DNA of 64,000 bases, from the NCBI GenBank assembly GCA_023053545.1, contig JAKZAN010000002.1:5006375-5070374 (forward strand), written 5' to 3'. The notes beneath the pieces were generated by a model that had not been told where the DNA came from, ran no database searches, and saw nothing but the letters and a program-made list of their open reading frames with translations. The position numbers were made by a program, and so were the translations under genes. Below, piece after piece: positions 22,801-35,100 of this stretch; the first letter of the stretch is position 1, and each line of letters opens with the position of its first letter. The DNA is from Lepidurus packardi. Its lineage: Eukaryota > Arthropoda > Branchiopoda > Notostraca > Triopsidae.

Positions 22801-24603
22801 CAATAATACTGTCATTCGCTCGCCATTGGACCTCTTGCACATCACTCAAAAAGGAATGCTGCCTGCTTTTTATCGTCTTTTTGGGCCCAAAACGTTTCTC
22901 TTGGCTGTCATCATAATATCTACACTGCAGCAACAATATCTGGAACGAGAAAAACAGAAGCATTACAGGAATGATTATTAATCTTGCTATTTCACATTTT
23001 TACTTATTATTAAACAGTATTTCGTTTCCCCCTCCCCCAAACAAACCACTTCCATCTCCACAAAATATTAGTAGTATTTTTTGTCTTTGGGGGCTTTTTC
23101 ATATATACACAGATACAATTACGCGAAAAAATGCCTAGGAACAGCTCCAGTTTGGTACCCCGAAAGAAAAGAAAAAATATAAGAGGTTAGGAGACTTCAT
23201 CTCGTGCTCCGGGCCATTAGAGCTCGAGCAGATGGGATCCCGAAAGTTTAATAACTTAGCAATGCTTCCTCCTCCCCAGATGCTTGCAAATATAACTTTA
23301 ACTTATCCGCCATAGAACGAATACGTGGCTCGCTTTCTCTTTTTTGGGCATTTCTCTTTTCGAATATTATGGCTGCTTCTGGTCACATACCTTTCCCCGC
23401 CCAAACCGTTCTATCCGTTTTTTGTTAACTTTCTTAATGTGTTTTTTTTTTATTAAATATAGCCAATCCTTTAATAATTCACCTTAATTTCTCATATTGC
23501 CATCGTCGATTATGAAAATCCCATTATTTATTTGAATATTGAGTTGTAGTTGCCGAAACATGTATGAACAAATCATAATCTAAAACGATGACAAACCACG
23601 CCGTCAATGAACGCCATCTAATGACGCTCAAATGCACTAATATGGTAAACAACGCGGAAGTATTTCAACAACGCCTATTTCAACTTTACTTACTAGTTTA
23701 ATTACAGAAATCTCACAAAATAAACTATTTTAACTGTGTTAGGCTTCGAGAAATCTAGATCAATAGGTTTATATAAATAGATGTCTCTAAATGTATAAAA
23801 TAAATGTGTATAACTACAAATTGTCTATAAATTGTACATACATTTCTATGAATCCAGATAAGGAACAAGAAATACATTAAACTAACAAGGATTAAGTAAC
23901 TAAATCAACTGAATCAACACAATCTAGTAATTGATTTAGCTTAAGAAGGTATGATAACACCCCCACTCCCATTTCCAAAGGTTTATTCACACCCTAAAGG
24001 GACGTTTTTCTTCCTCCCTTTCCTATAGGGTCAAGACAAATGATACATTGGACTTAAACCAAATTAAGGTCAGAACATCAGTCTGTTATACCTCCCTCCC
24101 TCCATCACCACCCTAAGCAAAAGAGTTGCATCTCTTAGCTCTTTCCTAGATGAAAACTTAGAACAACTGTCTGTTTGGGCTCTCTGAGTTTTAGCTCAAG
24201 ACTAGGTTTCTCCGTCTTCTTTCTCCCTGTTAGCGATCTGTGTGAGAGAAAAATAGCATCCCGTGGAAAAGCGTCTCCCCAATCAGGGAAAGTACGTCAT
24301 AACGGCACCCAGGGCTGCTTTGCTCCTCACTTCAATTGATGTGGGGTGAATTCCCACCGATTGCATCCTCCCCTTACCTCCCACCCTCCCATCTCCCGGA
24401 CGCTCACGTATACTAACACACACACACACACTTCTTTAATCGGGTTAGCGTTGGCAAGTCTTGTAAACGGCACCCAAAGTCCGCGGCGCCGCTCGGAATA
24501 ACGAGATTGAGCTGCAGTCGACGTCGTCCGCTGCCGCCAGTCGTCCATTTCACCCCCTTTTTCACTCTCCCTCTCTTCATCTCGTTCTCACTCTAGGGAA
24601 TCC
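19820..24603. other. Non-coding stretch upstream of LRSAM1
   Basis: Short open frames at 20266-20902 on both strands match no family and look incidental. A CRE-type palindrome TGACGTCA lies at 21760-21767 within text resembling the repeats at 27.8 and 31.1 kb (AAACAGTAAAC ... GCATGG). Nothing else could be supported. Confidence 0.4.
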
Positions 24604-24730
24604 ACCCCCCCCCCCCCCCTACTACTGGGGGCTTCCTATTTGACTCTATACCCGAAAGCTTTCTGACACATATGCTCTTACACCAATTACCCATTTACTT
24701 TCAATTGCGAAGAGTGGCTAAAAAGGGGGG

Positions 24731-24763
<33 letters not shown>

Positions 24764-25196
24764 ATTACAGTATATCAATTTAGCTCGTCCCCGCAAATGG
24801 ACTTAAAACGGTGCTACATCCCATTGCAATTCCATAGCCAACAACCATCGCAGTTTCGAGTCGTGTTCAAACGATTTTGAGTTATTTAGCTAATTGAAAA
24901 CTTTGAATTAGAAAGTCACTTAGAGCAATTAGGAGTTAATGCATTGGAACCCGTTTTTGATCCATTAAATGCGTCGCCTTCCAAAACCCAACCATTTACT
25001 GCTCTCGTACACAACACAAGGTGTCCTCATACGGATTGTATCAACCCCCCCCCCCCCCCTCTGGTTTAATTAGCTACCAATGTTGAGCTTCCCATGTTCC
25101 ATCAAGAGTTTCGGGGGTAAGCTCTAAACAGGGGAATACATCATTTGTCAATTTAGTTTTCTCCAAAACAGAAAGATATTAAGCTTCATTTCATCC

Positions 25197-25233
<37 letters not shown>

Positions 25234-25695
25234 GCGTTGTTGTAACATTAAATCTCGTCCTTAAACTTAAGATTAAATGACGTTCTACTTCCTACTTTCC
25301 CTGAAAACTTGATGACCCATTGTTTTAACATCCAGCATCCAGAGATCCCAACAGCGTCCATTAGGGACAACCCCCCCTCCCCCCCCCCCCCCCCCACTGA
25401 CAATCCGAATGTCAAAAGTGTCAAATTAGAACGCTAACGAGATCAGGGCTGCTCTTCTCGGGTTGTTTTGTGCTAGCTTGGGTTTGATTTACTGACCTAA
25501 CAGTTGTACTAACAGGATAACAACATCTTTACAATCTATACCCCCCCCCCCCCCCCAACCGAGTTCTCTATGGGCTCCATCCATCATCGTTTAGCAAGCT
25601 CGGCGAGAGTTTCTCATATCCACAAAAATGGAAACTAAGATTTTTTTTTTTACTTCTTTGGGGCTAAAGAGAGTGTACCCCCCCCCCCCCCCCCC
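24604..25695. repeat. Cluster of poly(C) tracts and one poly(G) tract
   Basis: Pure or near-pure C runs lie at 24604-24619, 25045-25059, 25199-25229, 25371-25395, 25541-25556 and 25678-25695, and a G run at 24733-24762. Starts of the last five are 154, 172, 170 and 137 bp apart. The DNA between them is not obviously repeated. Exact lengths may be affected by sequencing error in homopolymers. Confidence 0.85.
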
Positions 25696-26009
25696 TTAAT
25701 CGAGTGAAGATGATTTGGGATGACACGCGCGATGTTTTCCAAGTTTCCAATGCTTTTTGTGTAAGCAATGCAATGGACACCGTTTCAGTCACTTTTCCGG
25801 AATCCTGTCAGGCTAATTGCGTTACTTGTAGCTAGCTGTCAACCCTCCTCCCCCTCCCCCTCCACCCTTCATTGATTCGAAGTATAATGGATTCAGGGGA
25901 GGATGGAGTGGTGGACAGTTAGTGTTTGATTTCTGTTCTAATCAGGAAACGATAACACAAGAACAGACAAAATAAAGTAAAGAGGGGTGAACCCATGGGA
26001 TGTACTCCC

Positions 26010-26720
26010 TCTAGTGCTTGGGTGTGAAAACATAGCTTAATCGTCACCAAAGCATTAGCTAATACGGCTAAGTTCCACTTTTGAAAGTGTGCAAAAGCAA
26101 ACTTGCTAAAAGACTCGCAATATGCGTCGAAAACATGAATCTAAACTGCTTACATACGAAAAACCCAAATTCCCTTTCTTTCTCGCTAGTGTGAACAAAG
26201 CTTAATCATCGTCTATGGCTAATATCCCCAAATTTCGAATTGTATCCACAAAAGTCTTTGGTGTAAAAATCCCAAAGAATTAGTATATACAAGCAGGCCC
26301 TTCCTCTTTCCAAATTTTGGAAAACTAAATCAAAATCTCGAAATTAACATCTTAAGCTGCGTTTACACAAGAAAACCCACACTCCTATCTTTACCGCAAG
26401 TGTGAACGAGCTTTAGCATCGCCTTAGGCTAATATCCTCAAATTTCCTCTAGTACTACGTAAATCCTAGTTTGCAATAAGAAAATTAATCTTAAGCTGCG
26501 TTTCCACAAGACAAACCAAATTCCTATCTTTACCGCAAGTGTGAACGAGTTTAAGCATCGCCTTAGGCTAATATCCTCAACTTTCCTCTTGTACTACGAA
26601 AGTCTTAGCTTGCAATAATCTAAACTAATCAATCCATAACAAGTAGGCCCCTTCTTCTTTCCAAAAATTCGAACACTAAATCAAAAACTCGAACTTAACA
26701 CCTTAAGCTTCGTTCACACC
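26010..26720. repeat. Tandem units with inverted arms
   Basis: Units starting at 26351 and 26490 (139-bp period) share CTTAAGCTGCGTTYMCACAAG, then CCTATCTTTACCGCAAGTGT and CATCGCCTTAGGCTAATATC. More diverged copies lie near 26015 and 26150, and a partial one at 26702. Within each unit the arm TTAAGCTGCGTTTACAC is roughly the reverse complement of GTGTGAACGAGCTTTAG, so each could fold back. Confidence 0.7.
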
Positions 26721-27774
26721 AACAAAAAAAAATCTTATTTTCAATGTAAAACAGCGCCTAATCGAATCTCCTAAACCCCATTGAATCTAACCCCACTTCA
26801 AGGGTTGAAATTCCCCTTTCCAACGCTCGATTCACTGATAGGACTCACTCGCCCCTCCCCTTTCCCAAACCCTTAACCCAAAGGCAAGCCAAAAGGTCAA
26901 AAACCGTCCCAAAAACTTGCTTAACTCGGTTCACAAACGCCAAAGTTAGCTATGTTGGCACGCTGTAACGTTACAAACAGCCCCAAACAAGGCTTTGAAC
27001 CTCCTACCCCCCTCCGTCCTGCCATTTCAAGTCATTTCACTCGCCCTCTTTAGAACTCATTAGCATAATCTCATTATATCCTCTAAGTCTACTTTCATTA
27101 GGTGCCCCTGGTAAAATTTCTTCCTATACACTCTTCCTAATGAGCTTTATGAAGGTATAGAGAGTCTAGTCTAGTTGGGAGGGGGGAGAAAACTCGCGAG
27201 AGGAGGGGGGTAGAGGTACAAGATAACTTTCCATTCGGTAACACGCCCTGTTTTCTGAAAATCGACTCAGAAAACTATTCTTTTTATGGACATGGGGCAT
27301 TACCTAATTAGATTGGACCCAATTCGCCTTTGCCAACAAGTCTCTCTATCTCTTTTCCCCAACTCCAAAACGACAAAAAAAAAGCCAAGGCCCTCTCTTT
27401 CTCTCCCTTATCTTATCTTTCTTTCTTGCCTGCTTTATAATAGCAAGACTATACATTAGAGTGATTTGCTGACGCTATTAACCCCTCCAGCAAACCCGGT
27501 TTCCATAAGAATGAAATATGTGCCGTCCATTTGATGAGACAAGCAAATGAAACACGCGTGGGCTATGGACTACAACCCTCCAAGCCCATAACACATATAT
27601 CTATGGAAAACAGAGATATCTAATCCAAAAAGAGATCTCATACTACTGTACACAGAATCCCTCGAATGAAAAAAAAAAAAAAAAGAAATAGAATGTCGCC
27701 AAATCACACGGATTCTTATAGTCAAAGATAGTTAAGAACTTGGGAATTTTTTTCGAATTTTTCTGATGAGCCGT

Positions 27775-28060
27775 TCACGAGTTATGGGCCCTTCAAACTT
27801 CCGCCCCTGACGTCATCGACGTGTCGCGGCCGTGCGGCCTAACCGCTTGCGCTTGCTTAAGGTTTGCTGTAGCAGTTCCCGTGCTTGAAACAGTAAACGA
27901 AGCATGGGCCACTTGATCCCTTTTCTTGTTTTTTTTTTCATTGTTGCGGCGTTGGCTACAGGGGTTAGTGTGTACTTCCATGCTTAAAACAACAAGCGGT
28001 CGGGTACCATGGGTGACACGTCCGTGACGGCAGAAAGCCACGTGATGTCTAAAACTTTCT
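27775..28060. repeat. CRE-bearing dispersed repeat, copy 1
   Basis: Contains TGACGTCA (27808-27815) followed by CGACGTGTCGC, then GCTGTAGCAGTTCC and AAACAGTAAACGAAGCATGG, and near the end GGGTGACACGTCCGTGACGG. These phrases recur at 31.1-31.5 kb and in part at 21.7 kb. No coding sequence is seen in 25.7-27.7 kb or 28.1-30.3 kb; both are AT-rich with simple A/T tracts, including an A run of about 35 at 29323-29357. Confidence 0.6.
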
Positions 28061-29320
28061 TTCTTTAATAGCGTAGTTACTATTCGGCGTAGGATGGAAA
28101 GAGGGGTATCATTAGAAACTAGATTTCACGCTTTATTTTTCAAGATCAAGTGAAAAAAACAATTCCTACATTTTCTTGTTATGTCAATTTTGACATGGTA
28201 AATGTCAACAGCCGAGTGAAGCCCTACGGGAACCTTTACTAGATGTAACTGACTTAATAATGTACACTTTCGAGAAACTTGAGCTCCAGATCCTTTCCAT
28301 TTTTATTTTATTTATTTTTGGCTCCCAAAATAAAATAAAAAAATAATCCCCAGCTTCCGCAAGGCGGCAGTCGACAATTTCCCAAATGACTCCGCGCAAT
28401 CCCATTTAGGGGAATCCTTCTCTTTCTCCTATATTTCCTCCCAATTCACGCGCGCCAACAAGAAAATTGAAAATGTACTCTAACTAAGTGAACTTTGAGG
28501 GAACCGCGCCACAACAAAGCATAAAAGCCTTACCTCCCCGAGCCCAAACCAAAAAAGCTCCCAACAATGCTTTGTTTTCCTATAATTCCCCCCAAAACCT
28601 CCCTATTCATCATCTTCCCAACTTAAGAAACTTACGCTAATCAACACAACATCAAATTCCTTAAAAACCTCCTCTCCCAATTACTAAAATACAACCCCAG
28701 CAAAGGCAATCCAAGTGGCCCAAGGCACAATCCAAGAACCCTCAAAAAGATCTTTTTTTCTGTCAAAAAAATTCTTCCAAAAATTGGGCTTCCATGTAGT
28801 CAAAACTTAACGAAAAATCCATCATCGACTAGCATTTTTTCTGTAGAAAGGAAATTGAAGTGCAAAAATTGATTTTTGTTTTTGCACCTAAAAACGGGAG
28901 GAGACAAAAATTCTCCAATTTCTTAAGAAATTATCATGAAAAGGGGAGGGAGGCGAAAGTTCTGTGATGAGGGAGTGGGTCAAGAGTAAGAGATATTTAA
29001 CAGAGTGCATCTCTCCATCAATTATCCGTATTAGTACGAACGAGATGGGATCGCCCCATTTGGAAATTGCCAATTTTGGAAATGCCCCTTTCCTACGACT
29101 TGTGTGCACACACACAGCAACCAACCAGCCAGCCACACACATTCACACAGAGGCTTTTCTATCACCTAATACACGAGTCTCTCTCTTCCTTTCCTTTTTT
29201 TCCCAGCTTCCCCACACGGGACACACATATACACGCTTGGGACCTACCAAAACCTCCACTTGAGCTTTAGCTTTTTGATCATCTAGCTGCACGTTGCTCT
29301 GCCTTAGAAAATGAAAACTA

Positions 29321-29360
<40 letters not shown>

Positions 29361-30366
29361 CCCCAGCTTCAGTCGTTGGGAGATTATGGGTTGGGTCTCA
29401 TTAGACAAGAAGGGTAGATGAACTTCTTTTTTTTGTCTTTTTTTTTTTGGCTTTTTTTTTTCTCTTGGAACTTGAAACTCATATACGTAATGGGAACTTT
29501 AACACGTGTGTATCTGTGTCTCCGTGATGAGCAAGATGGCGCCTCTACTTGAGCTCTATTTAGACATGTTTAATATCTATAAAAAAAATGGGGAAAATAT
29601 ATTTTAACGTAATTAGTTAGACTTGACTGTAGATGTGTACGTAGTCATAGGAGGGGGTATTTTTTTTTTTTGCTCAGCAATTAGGGAGTGATGTTCCACC
29701 CATTTTCTTACTCATTAGACGCTTTTTATTACTGCAGCGTTCTTAATTACTTTGCGAAAGGATAACTCCGCATCTTAAAACAATTTTTAAGATGATTTTT
29801 AAGAGATTTAATTGGAATTCTTGTCTGGAGCCAGAATGAATATTATGGTTGGCTGAGTTAATTATAGAAATTAATGGTAAGTAAGGGGTAGATATGAAGA
29901 TACTTGTTATTACCTATTAATTGGATAGAGAGTATTTTTAATAGTAATACAGTGTAGGATTAATGAAAATTAATAGAGTATGATTATTAATAATAAAGTA
30001 ATTAATATTAGAAATTAATAATAGGAAAGTAATTAATAATAATATAGTATTAATAATAAAGTAATTAATATTAGAAACGATTCCTGCAAGTATTCTGTTA
30101 ATTATCAGTAATTAATTATTTAAGCATTCGGAATACTTTGCGTTGTATTTTGGGTAAATTAAGCTTCCAAATAATTAGACTTGCCTTGCTGAGCTTTTGG
30201 AATAATAGAAATAACAGAATAATGAAGTTTCCCAAACAAACTATTTAACTTTGATCTTTAATCCCCCCCCCCCAAAAAAAAACAAAAAGTCTTGCAAATC
30301 AAAATTGACGAAATAAATAAATTAGCAAAACGCCTTCAAACCTACGCTCGCTGCTTGGAAAGAAAA

Positions 30367-30685
30367 GAAAATAATACAGAAAAAATAAATACAAAAATAT
30401 TAAAAAGGTATTAATAAAAAATAATTCAAAAAATCTTCATAAGAAATTCAAAAAATCTTATCGTAGTACAAGAAGTTTCTCATGTAGAGTAAAAGAAGAA
30501 TTGCGCACGTTCTTCACTGTGTCAGAAAATAATACAGAAAAAATAAATACAAAAATATTAAAAAGGTATTAATAAAAAATAATTCAAAAAATCTTCATAA
30601 GAAATTCAAAAAATCTTATCGTAGTACAAGAAGTTTCTCATGTAGAGTAAAAGAATAATTGCGTACATTCTTCACTGTGTCAGAA
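30367..30685. repeat. 158-bp tandem duplication
   Basis: Two near-identical copies start at 30367 and 30525 (AAAATAATACAGAAAAAATA) and end with CTTCACTGTGTCAGAAA. Few differences are visible, so the duplication appears recent. Confidence 0.9.
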
Positions 30686-31050
30686 ACACATTTTCTGGAA
30701 TAAAAAAAAATAAAAAAAAATCTCATTTTTCAGGCTTAATTCACCTTCTACACCTTAACCACTTAACTGAACACCGAATTTTCAGAGTAATTAACTCTCT
30801 AGTTTAATTACTTTTCTAAATTCGAGAGTAAGTAACCTTCCAACCTTCTCGATCCAGTGAACAACGCTTCGGCAACAAAGAATTCTAGAACAACGACTCG
30901 ACAACCAGAAGCACAATGAATAGATTCCACAACAATGAAATTTCCTAACGGACAATAGCCACCCCACACTGCAACTTTTATTTGTTCAAAACAGAGCAGA
31001 AACCTATTTTCTAAGGTCACTTTTCTTTCTATCATGCGCCACATTGTAAC

Positions 31051-31081
<31 letters not shown>

Positions 31082-31084
31082 CAG

Positions 31085-31530
31085 GAAATTGAGTCGCGGG
31101 GCTTGCTGACGTCACGAACGTGTCACTCCCACCGCCAACGCTTCTACTACGATTTCACTGTTGCAAAGCCTACGGTAAGTCAAAATAGTATACAAAACCC
31201 GTCCGTGACGTCACGGCCCAAGCTTTCGTTTGCCAACAGCTCCAGAACTGCTTGCAGCAAAGCTACGAACCCAAGTGAACTTTCTGACGTCACGGACGTG
31301 TCGCAATCTATGGCCCCACAAACGCCTCTCTTACGCTTTTACTGTTTTAAAGCCAAAACAGTATGCATAGGTCGACCAAGAGCTCTACTCACGCTGAGAA
31401 ATAACTTTAAAAAAAATAATAACTTAAAAGAAAATCCATATGCATGACCCGTTCGTGACGTCATGGCCCAAACTTTCGGTTGCCAATAACTCAAGGACTG
31501 CTTGTAGCAAACTTACGAACCCACATACTT
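31085..31530. repeat. CRE-bearing dispersed repeat, copies 2-4
   Basis: TGACGTCA occurs at 31107-31114, 31206-31213, 31285-31292 and 31456-31463, each followed or preceded by ACGTGTCRC or GGCCCAARCTTTCG text. Blocks alternate in orientation. Further single TGACGTCA sites lie at 31853-31860 and 32760-32767 outside the repeat. Confidence 0.65.
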
Positions 31531-32144
31531 CGTTCTTAGAATCATTTGAATCACAAAAGCGTCATTAAAGGGTGACGCAACATGTACCATGTAATTAACA
31601 TGTAATTGCTTTCCACTTGCTAAAAATGGACTTAATGAGTGTAATGAATCAATGTAATGTAGAGAGTAATAAAATAGAAATAAAATAAGATAAGAAAGCG
31701 TTTAAAGGAAGAAACTAATGAGTCTCGTTATCTATATTACATCTTTCAAAGTCCGGGCATAAAATACAAAAGTTAATTTAGATGCGCGTGTAATTTATCA
31801 CTAACCAATATAATATTAATGAAAAGAGCAAAAGGGGGAAGGGTTGCGGTTATGACGTCACTAAGTAATGACTCGGCCGGTCTGTTGCCGACGCTAATTG
31901 CTTATTCGATAGTAATTACGATAGGAATCAATTGAGCAAAGATTACTTACCAGTTCGTAGGTAACTTGGCGAGATTCCCATAATGTAAGCTCTTTTTCGT
32001 GTTCCTTTCACATCTTCTTCGTTTTCCATCTTCTTCTTCTTTCATAATGTCTTTTGTTTGTAATTATAGTTTTGGGGAGTTTGAATATCTTGTCAATTTT
32101 TACTGTAATTTTTGCTCTGTTTCCGAAAGATTTTTTGTGCTCTT

Positions 32145-35100
32145 TCAATCTCGACTTCTTCTAGGACGGCCCACTTTGCCTTTCCGGACGGGTCCCGTGC
32201 TAATCCCGGAATTATTGTTGGTATTACTCGTATTGTTGTTGTTTTTGAGCATTTTCTGGCAATCCTGCTCGCAAACCAAGGAGCCGCCCACTAAGGCGTA
32301 CCGATCGCCAGGCATGAGCTGAGCTTGACATTTCGTACAGGCGAAACACTTGACATGGTACACGCCCCCTGTGGTTCCATTGTTGCCACCGGTAGGCGGA
32401 CTCGTATTCGGCGCTCGCATCACGAACTCGGACGCTGGAATGCCTTGACCGCAGGCTGAACACGCCCCTGAGCTTCCAAACAATCTAAAAAGCGAAACAA
32501 AAAAAAATACAAAAATTAAAAAATAAATAAATACAAATAATCAACGAAAAAATATCATTAAAAAAAAGAAGAAAAAATCCATTTCGTCCCGCATTCAACC
32601 TTTACAAGACAAAAAATGTCGCAGAATACCCCTTTTACGACTCGGAAATGCCCAAATAATTTGTCTGCGTCCGGAAATGACTCCAAGAAAAAAAAAACAG
32701 AATAAATGAAAAAATAGAGTAAATAAAAAACAAGATTTTCATTTTTTCAAAAAAACATATGACGTCACTTCCTATTTTACTCAAATCCAACGCTCAGAGT
32801 CACGTAAACCCTTCCTTTCGCTCATTTTACTCCTACATAAAATACAAAAAAAACTAACCACGCGACCTTCCCTTTTCTTACTGATGAATTTCATGTGCAT
32901 GACGTAACTCATGGGGTTCATTAGACATTGTGTCCACTTTTGACCGAGGAAACATTGAAAGCTTACATCCCCCCAGAAAAAAATAAATACAAAAAAATTA
33001 ATTGAAATAAAATTGAAAACTTTGCGTCCTTTTACTGTACAAGTATACTTATAAGCACACTTACAAGTACCCTTACAAGTAGACTTCCAAGTAGACTTAC
33101 GAGTATACTTATAAGTACACTTACAAGTATACTTACAAGTGCACTTACAGGTATACTTGTAAGTACACTTACAAGTATATGTATAAGTATCTATTATAGT
33201 TGTATAGTCCTCTTGCTGTACGAGTTTATACAAAAGAGAATGGGGTTAGTAAAATAACAAAAAAGAAAGAAAAAAGAAGGTTGAAGAATTTATACGGCGG
33301 TTTCCCTCGAAAACTCTTTCAACTCGAGAGTTTTAACTGCTTTCTAGCATGCTGACTGTAACTGCATTAATAGGAACTGCACGCGAACCTTGGAAACTCG
33401 ATATGGGCATTTAGATATGTACCTCGACAAGGGAAAATCAGCTACTGAGGGGGGTTACTAAAATGAAATACCTAACCTTCTCGATTGCTGGGGAGGGGTA
33501 CCGCTGGGGTTCAAAAAAAGGTTCTCTCCTTTGGTTGGGAGCGTAAGGGGGTTAAAAGAGAATCAACTGTGGGGTAAAAAGGGTTTTATTTTTTAGTGCT
33601 CAACCGAATTTCCTGTCTACAATTACCTAATAGTCGTTTGACATGCAAAGTATTCCCTTACCCCCCTCTTTTCGAAATAGATATAGAATAGGTTCCATGG
33701 CCCCGGTTGTGCGAATTGAATGAAACGATCCGCCACCACGCATTCAACACACCACACAAAAGGTTTTTCCCGCGCCACGAAAACCCCAATGGATTTCGTT
33801 TTTTTGTTCTCTTTTTGTGTTGGTCCGAAATGCTATATTGAGACAGTTCATTATTGTGTTACCTTTACGAAAACGAAAACTTCAAAACTTACCCAAATTA
33901 ATTAAATGCACACGCTATGTTTATTCCTTCCATTCCTTCACCTTTGTTTTGAGCTCCGGGCTTTCAAAATGAAGGCCCTAAGTATCGATCGTACGCTTTT
34001 TAACTATCAATATCGATTTCCCCCCGATGGATAATCGATAATAAATGTAAATTCAGTCTATAATACATAATAATCGAATGAAATGGACTTTTCCCTTGTT
34101 CTTGTTCGATTCTGAGTGAATGCTAACTTTGTTATTAAGCTAACTAACTTAGTTATTAATGCTAACTAAGTTAACTTTAGTTATTTTTAGGTTCCAAGTT
34201 AATCTAATTAAAAACTTCGAATTACGTAGAATTCTAAGGCTCCAAGAGTTCCTAAGGGGATTCTACCAAGATAAAAAAAGATTTCTAAAGATTAATTAAG
34301 CAATTTCCGATGACTTCATAGGCTAAGTTCTTATTTTCTTCAGTTAAATGTTCTGTAAAAAACATTTACCTTGCCAATCTATTCAAAATATTCAGGGGAA
34401 AAGAGGAGGAGCCTATTTTTTACGTTTTAAATCGAGTGAAAGTAGAATGTTAGATTATATAGCCTATAGCCGCAAGTATCGCGTCGTTCCATATTTTTGC
34501 TTTTTCCCACGAGTATCGTTCTTATAGCGCTGGTTATTACACACGGATGATACTATTTGGACGATACCGACTCTAAGCCTCTTCCTTTCCAAGCAGAAGC
34601 AACACACCTGTCCCTCTTCCCAGGCTTGTTTGCCACCAAAACCATCTTGAACGCCTTTCACCTTCAGTTAGAAGGCTTACTTTTCTCCTTTTTCTCCGCT
34701 TTTCCACAGAATTACAGTACTTCAACTCTTCCCAAGGACTTAAACGATTCGCAACGTGTGCAGTTCCACTGAACCTTTATACCTTAACAGTACGGTATAC
34801 AGTAATACAACCTTACCAAAACTTTCCTTCCCTGGACAAATTAACTCTCTTCAAAAAAACTTAAAATTCCACCCAAAAATCCCTTCAAAATGCAAAAAAT
34901 ACTCTCTTTTGCGCTCCCGTTCTTACAAACGTCTTTAGAAAGATGATTTGGGGCATGTTTGTCCAAAACTTCTTCAAAAAAGAAGATTTTGGACCTATGA
35001 ATTCGACAATTATCCCTCTTTTCCCCTCTCTTCTTTAGAAATTTCTTCAAAGAGACGATTTTGGGCAGAAAATGTGCAAAATTCTTCATAAAGAAGATTC

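Noticed and set aside
31999..32322. Plus-strand 107-codon frame
   Set aside because: Antisense shadow of LMO4 exon 2.
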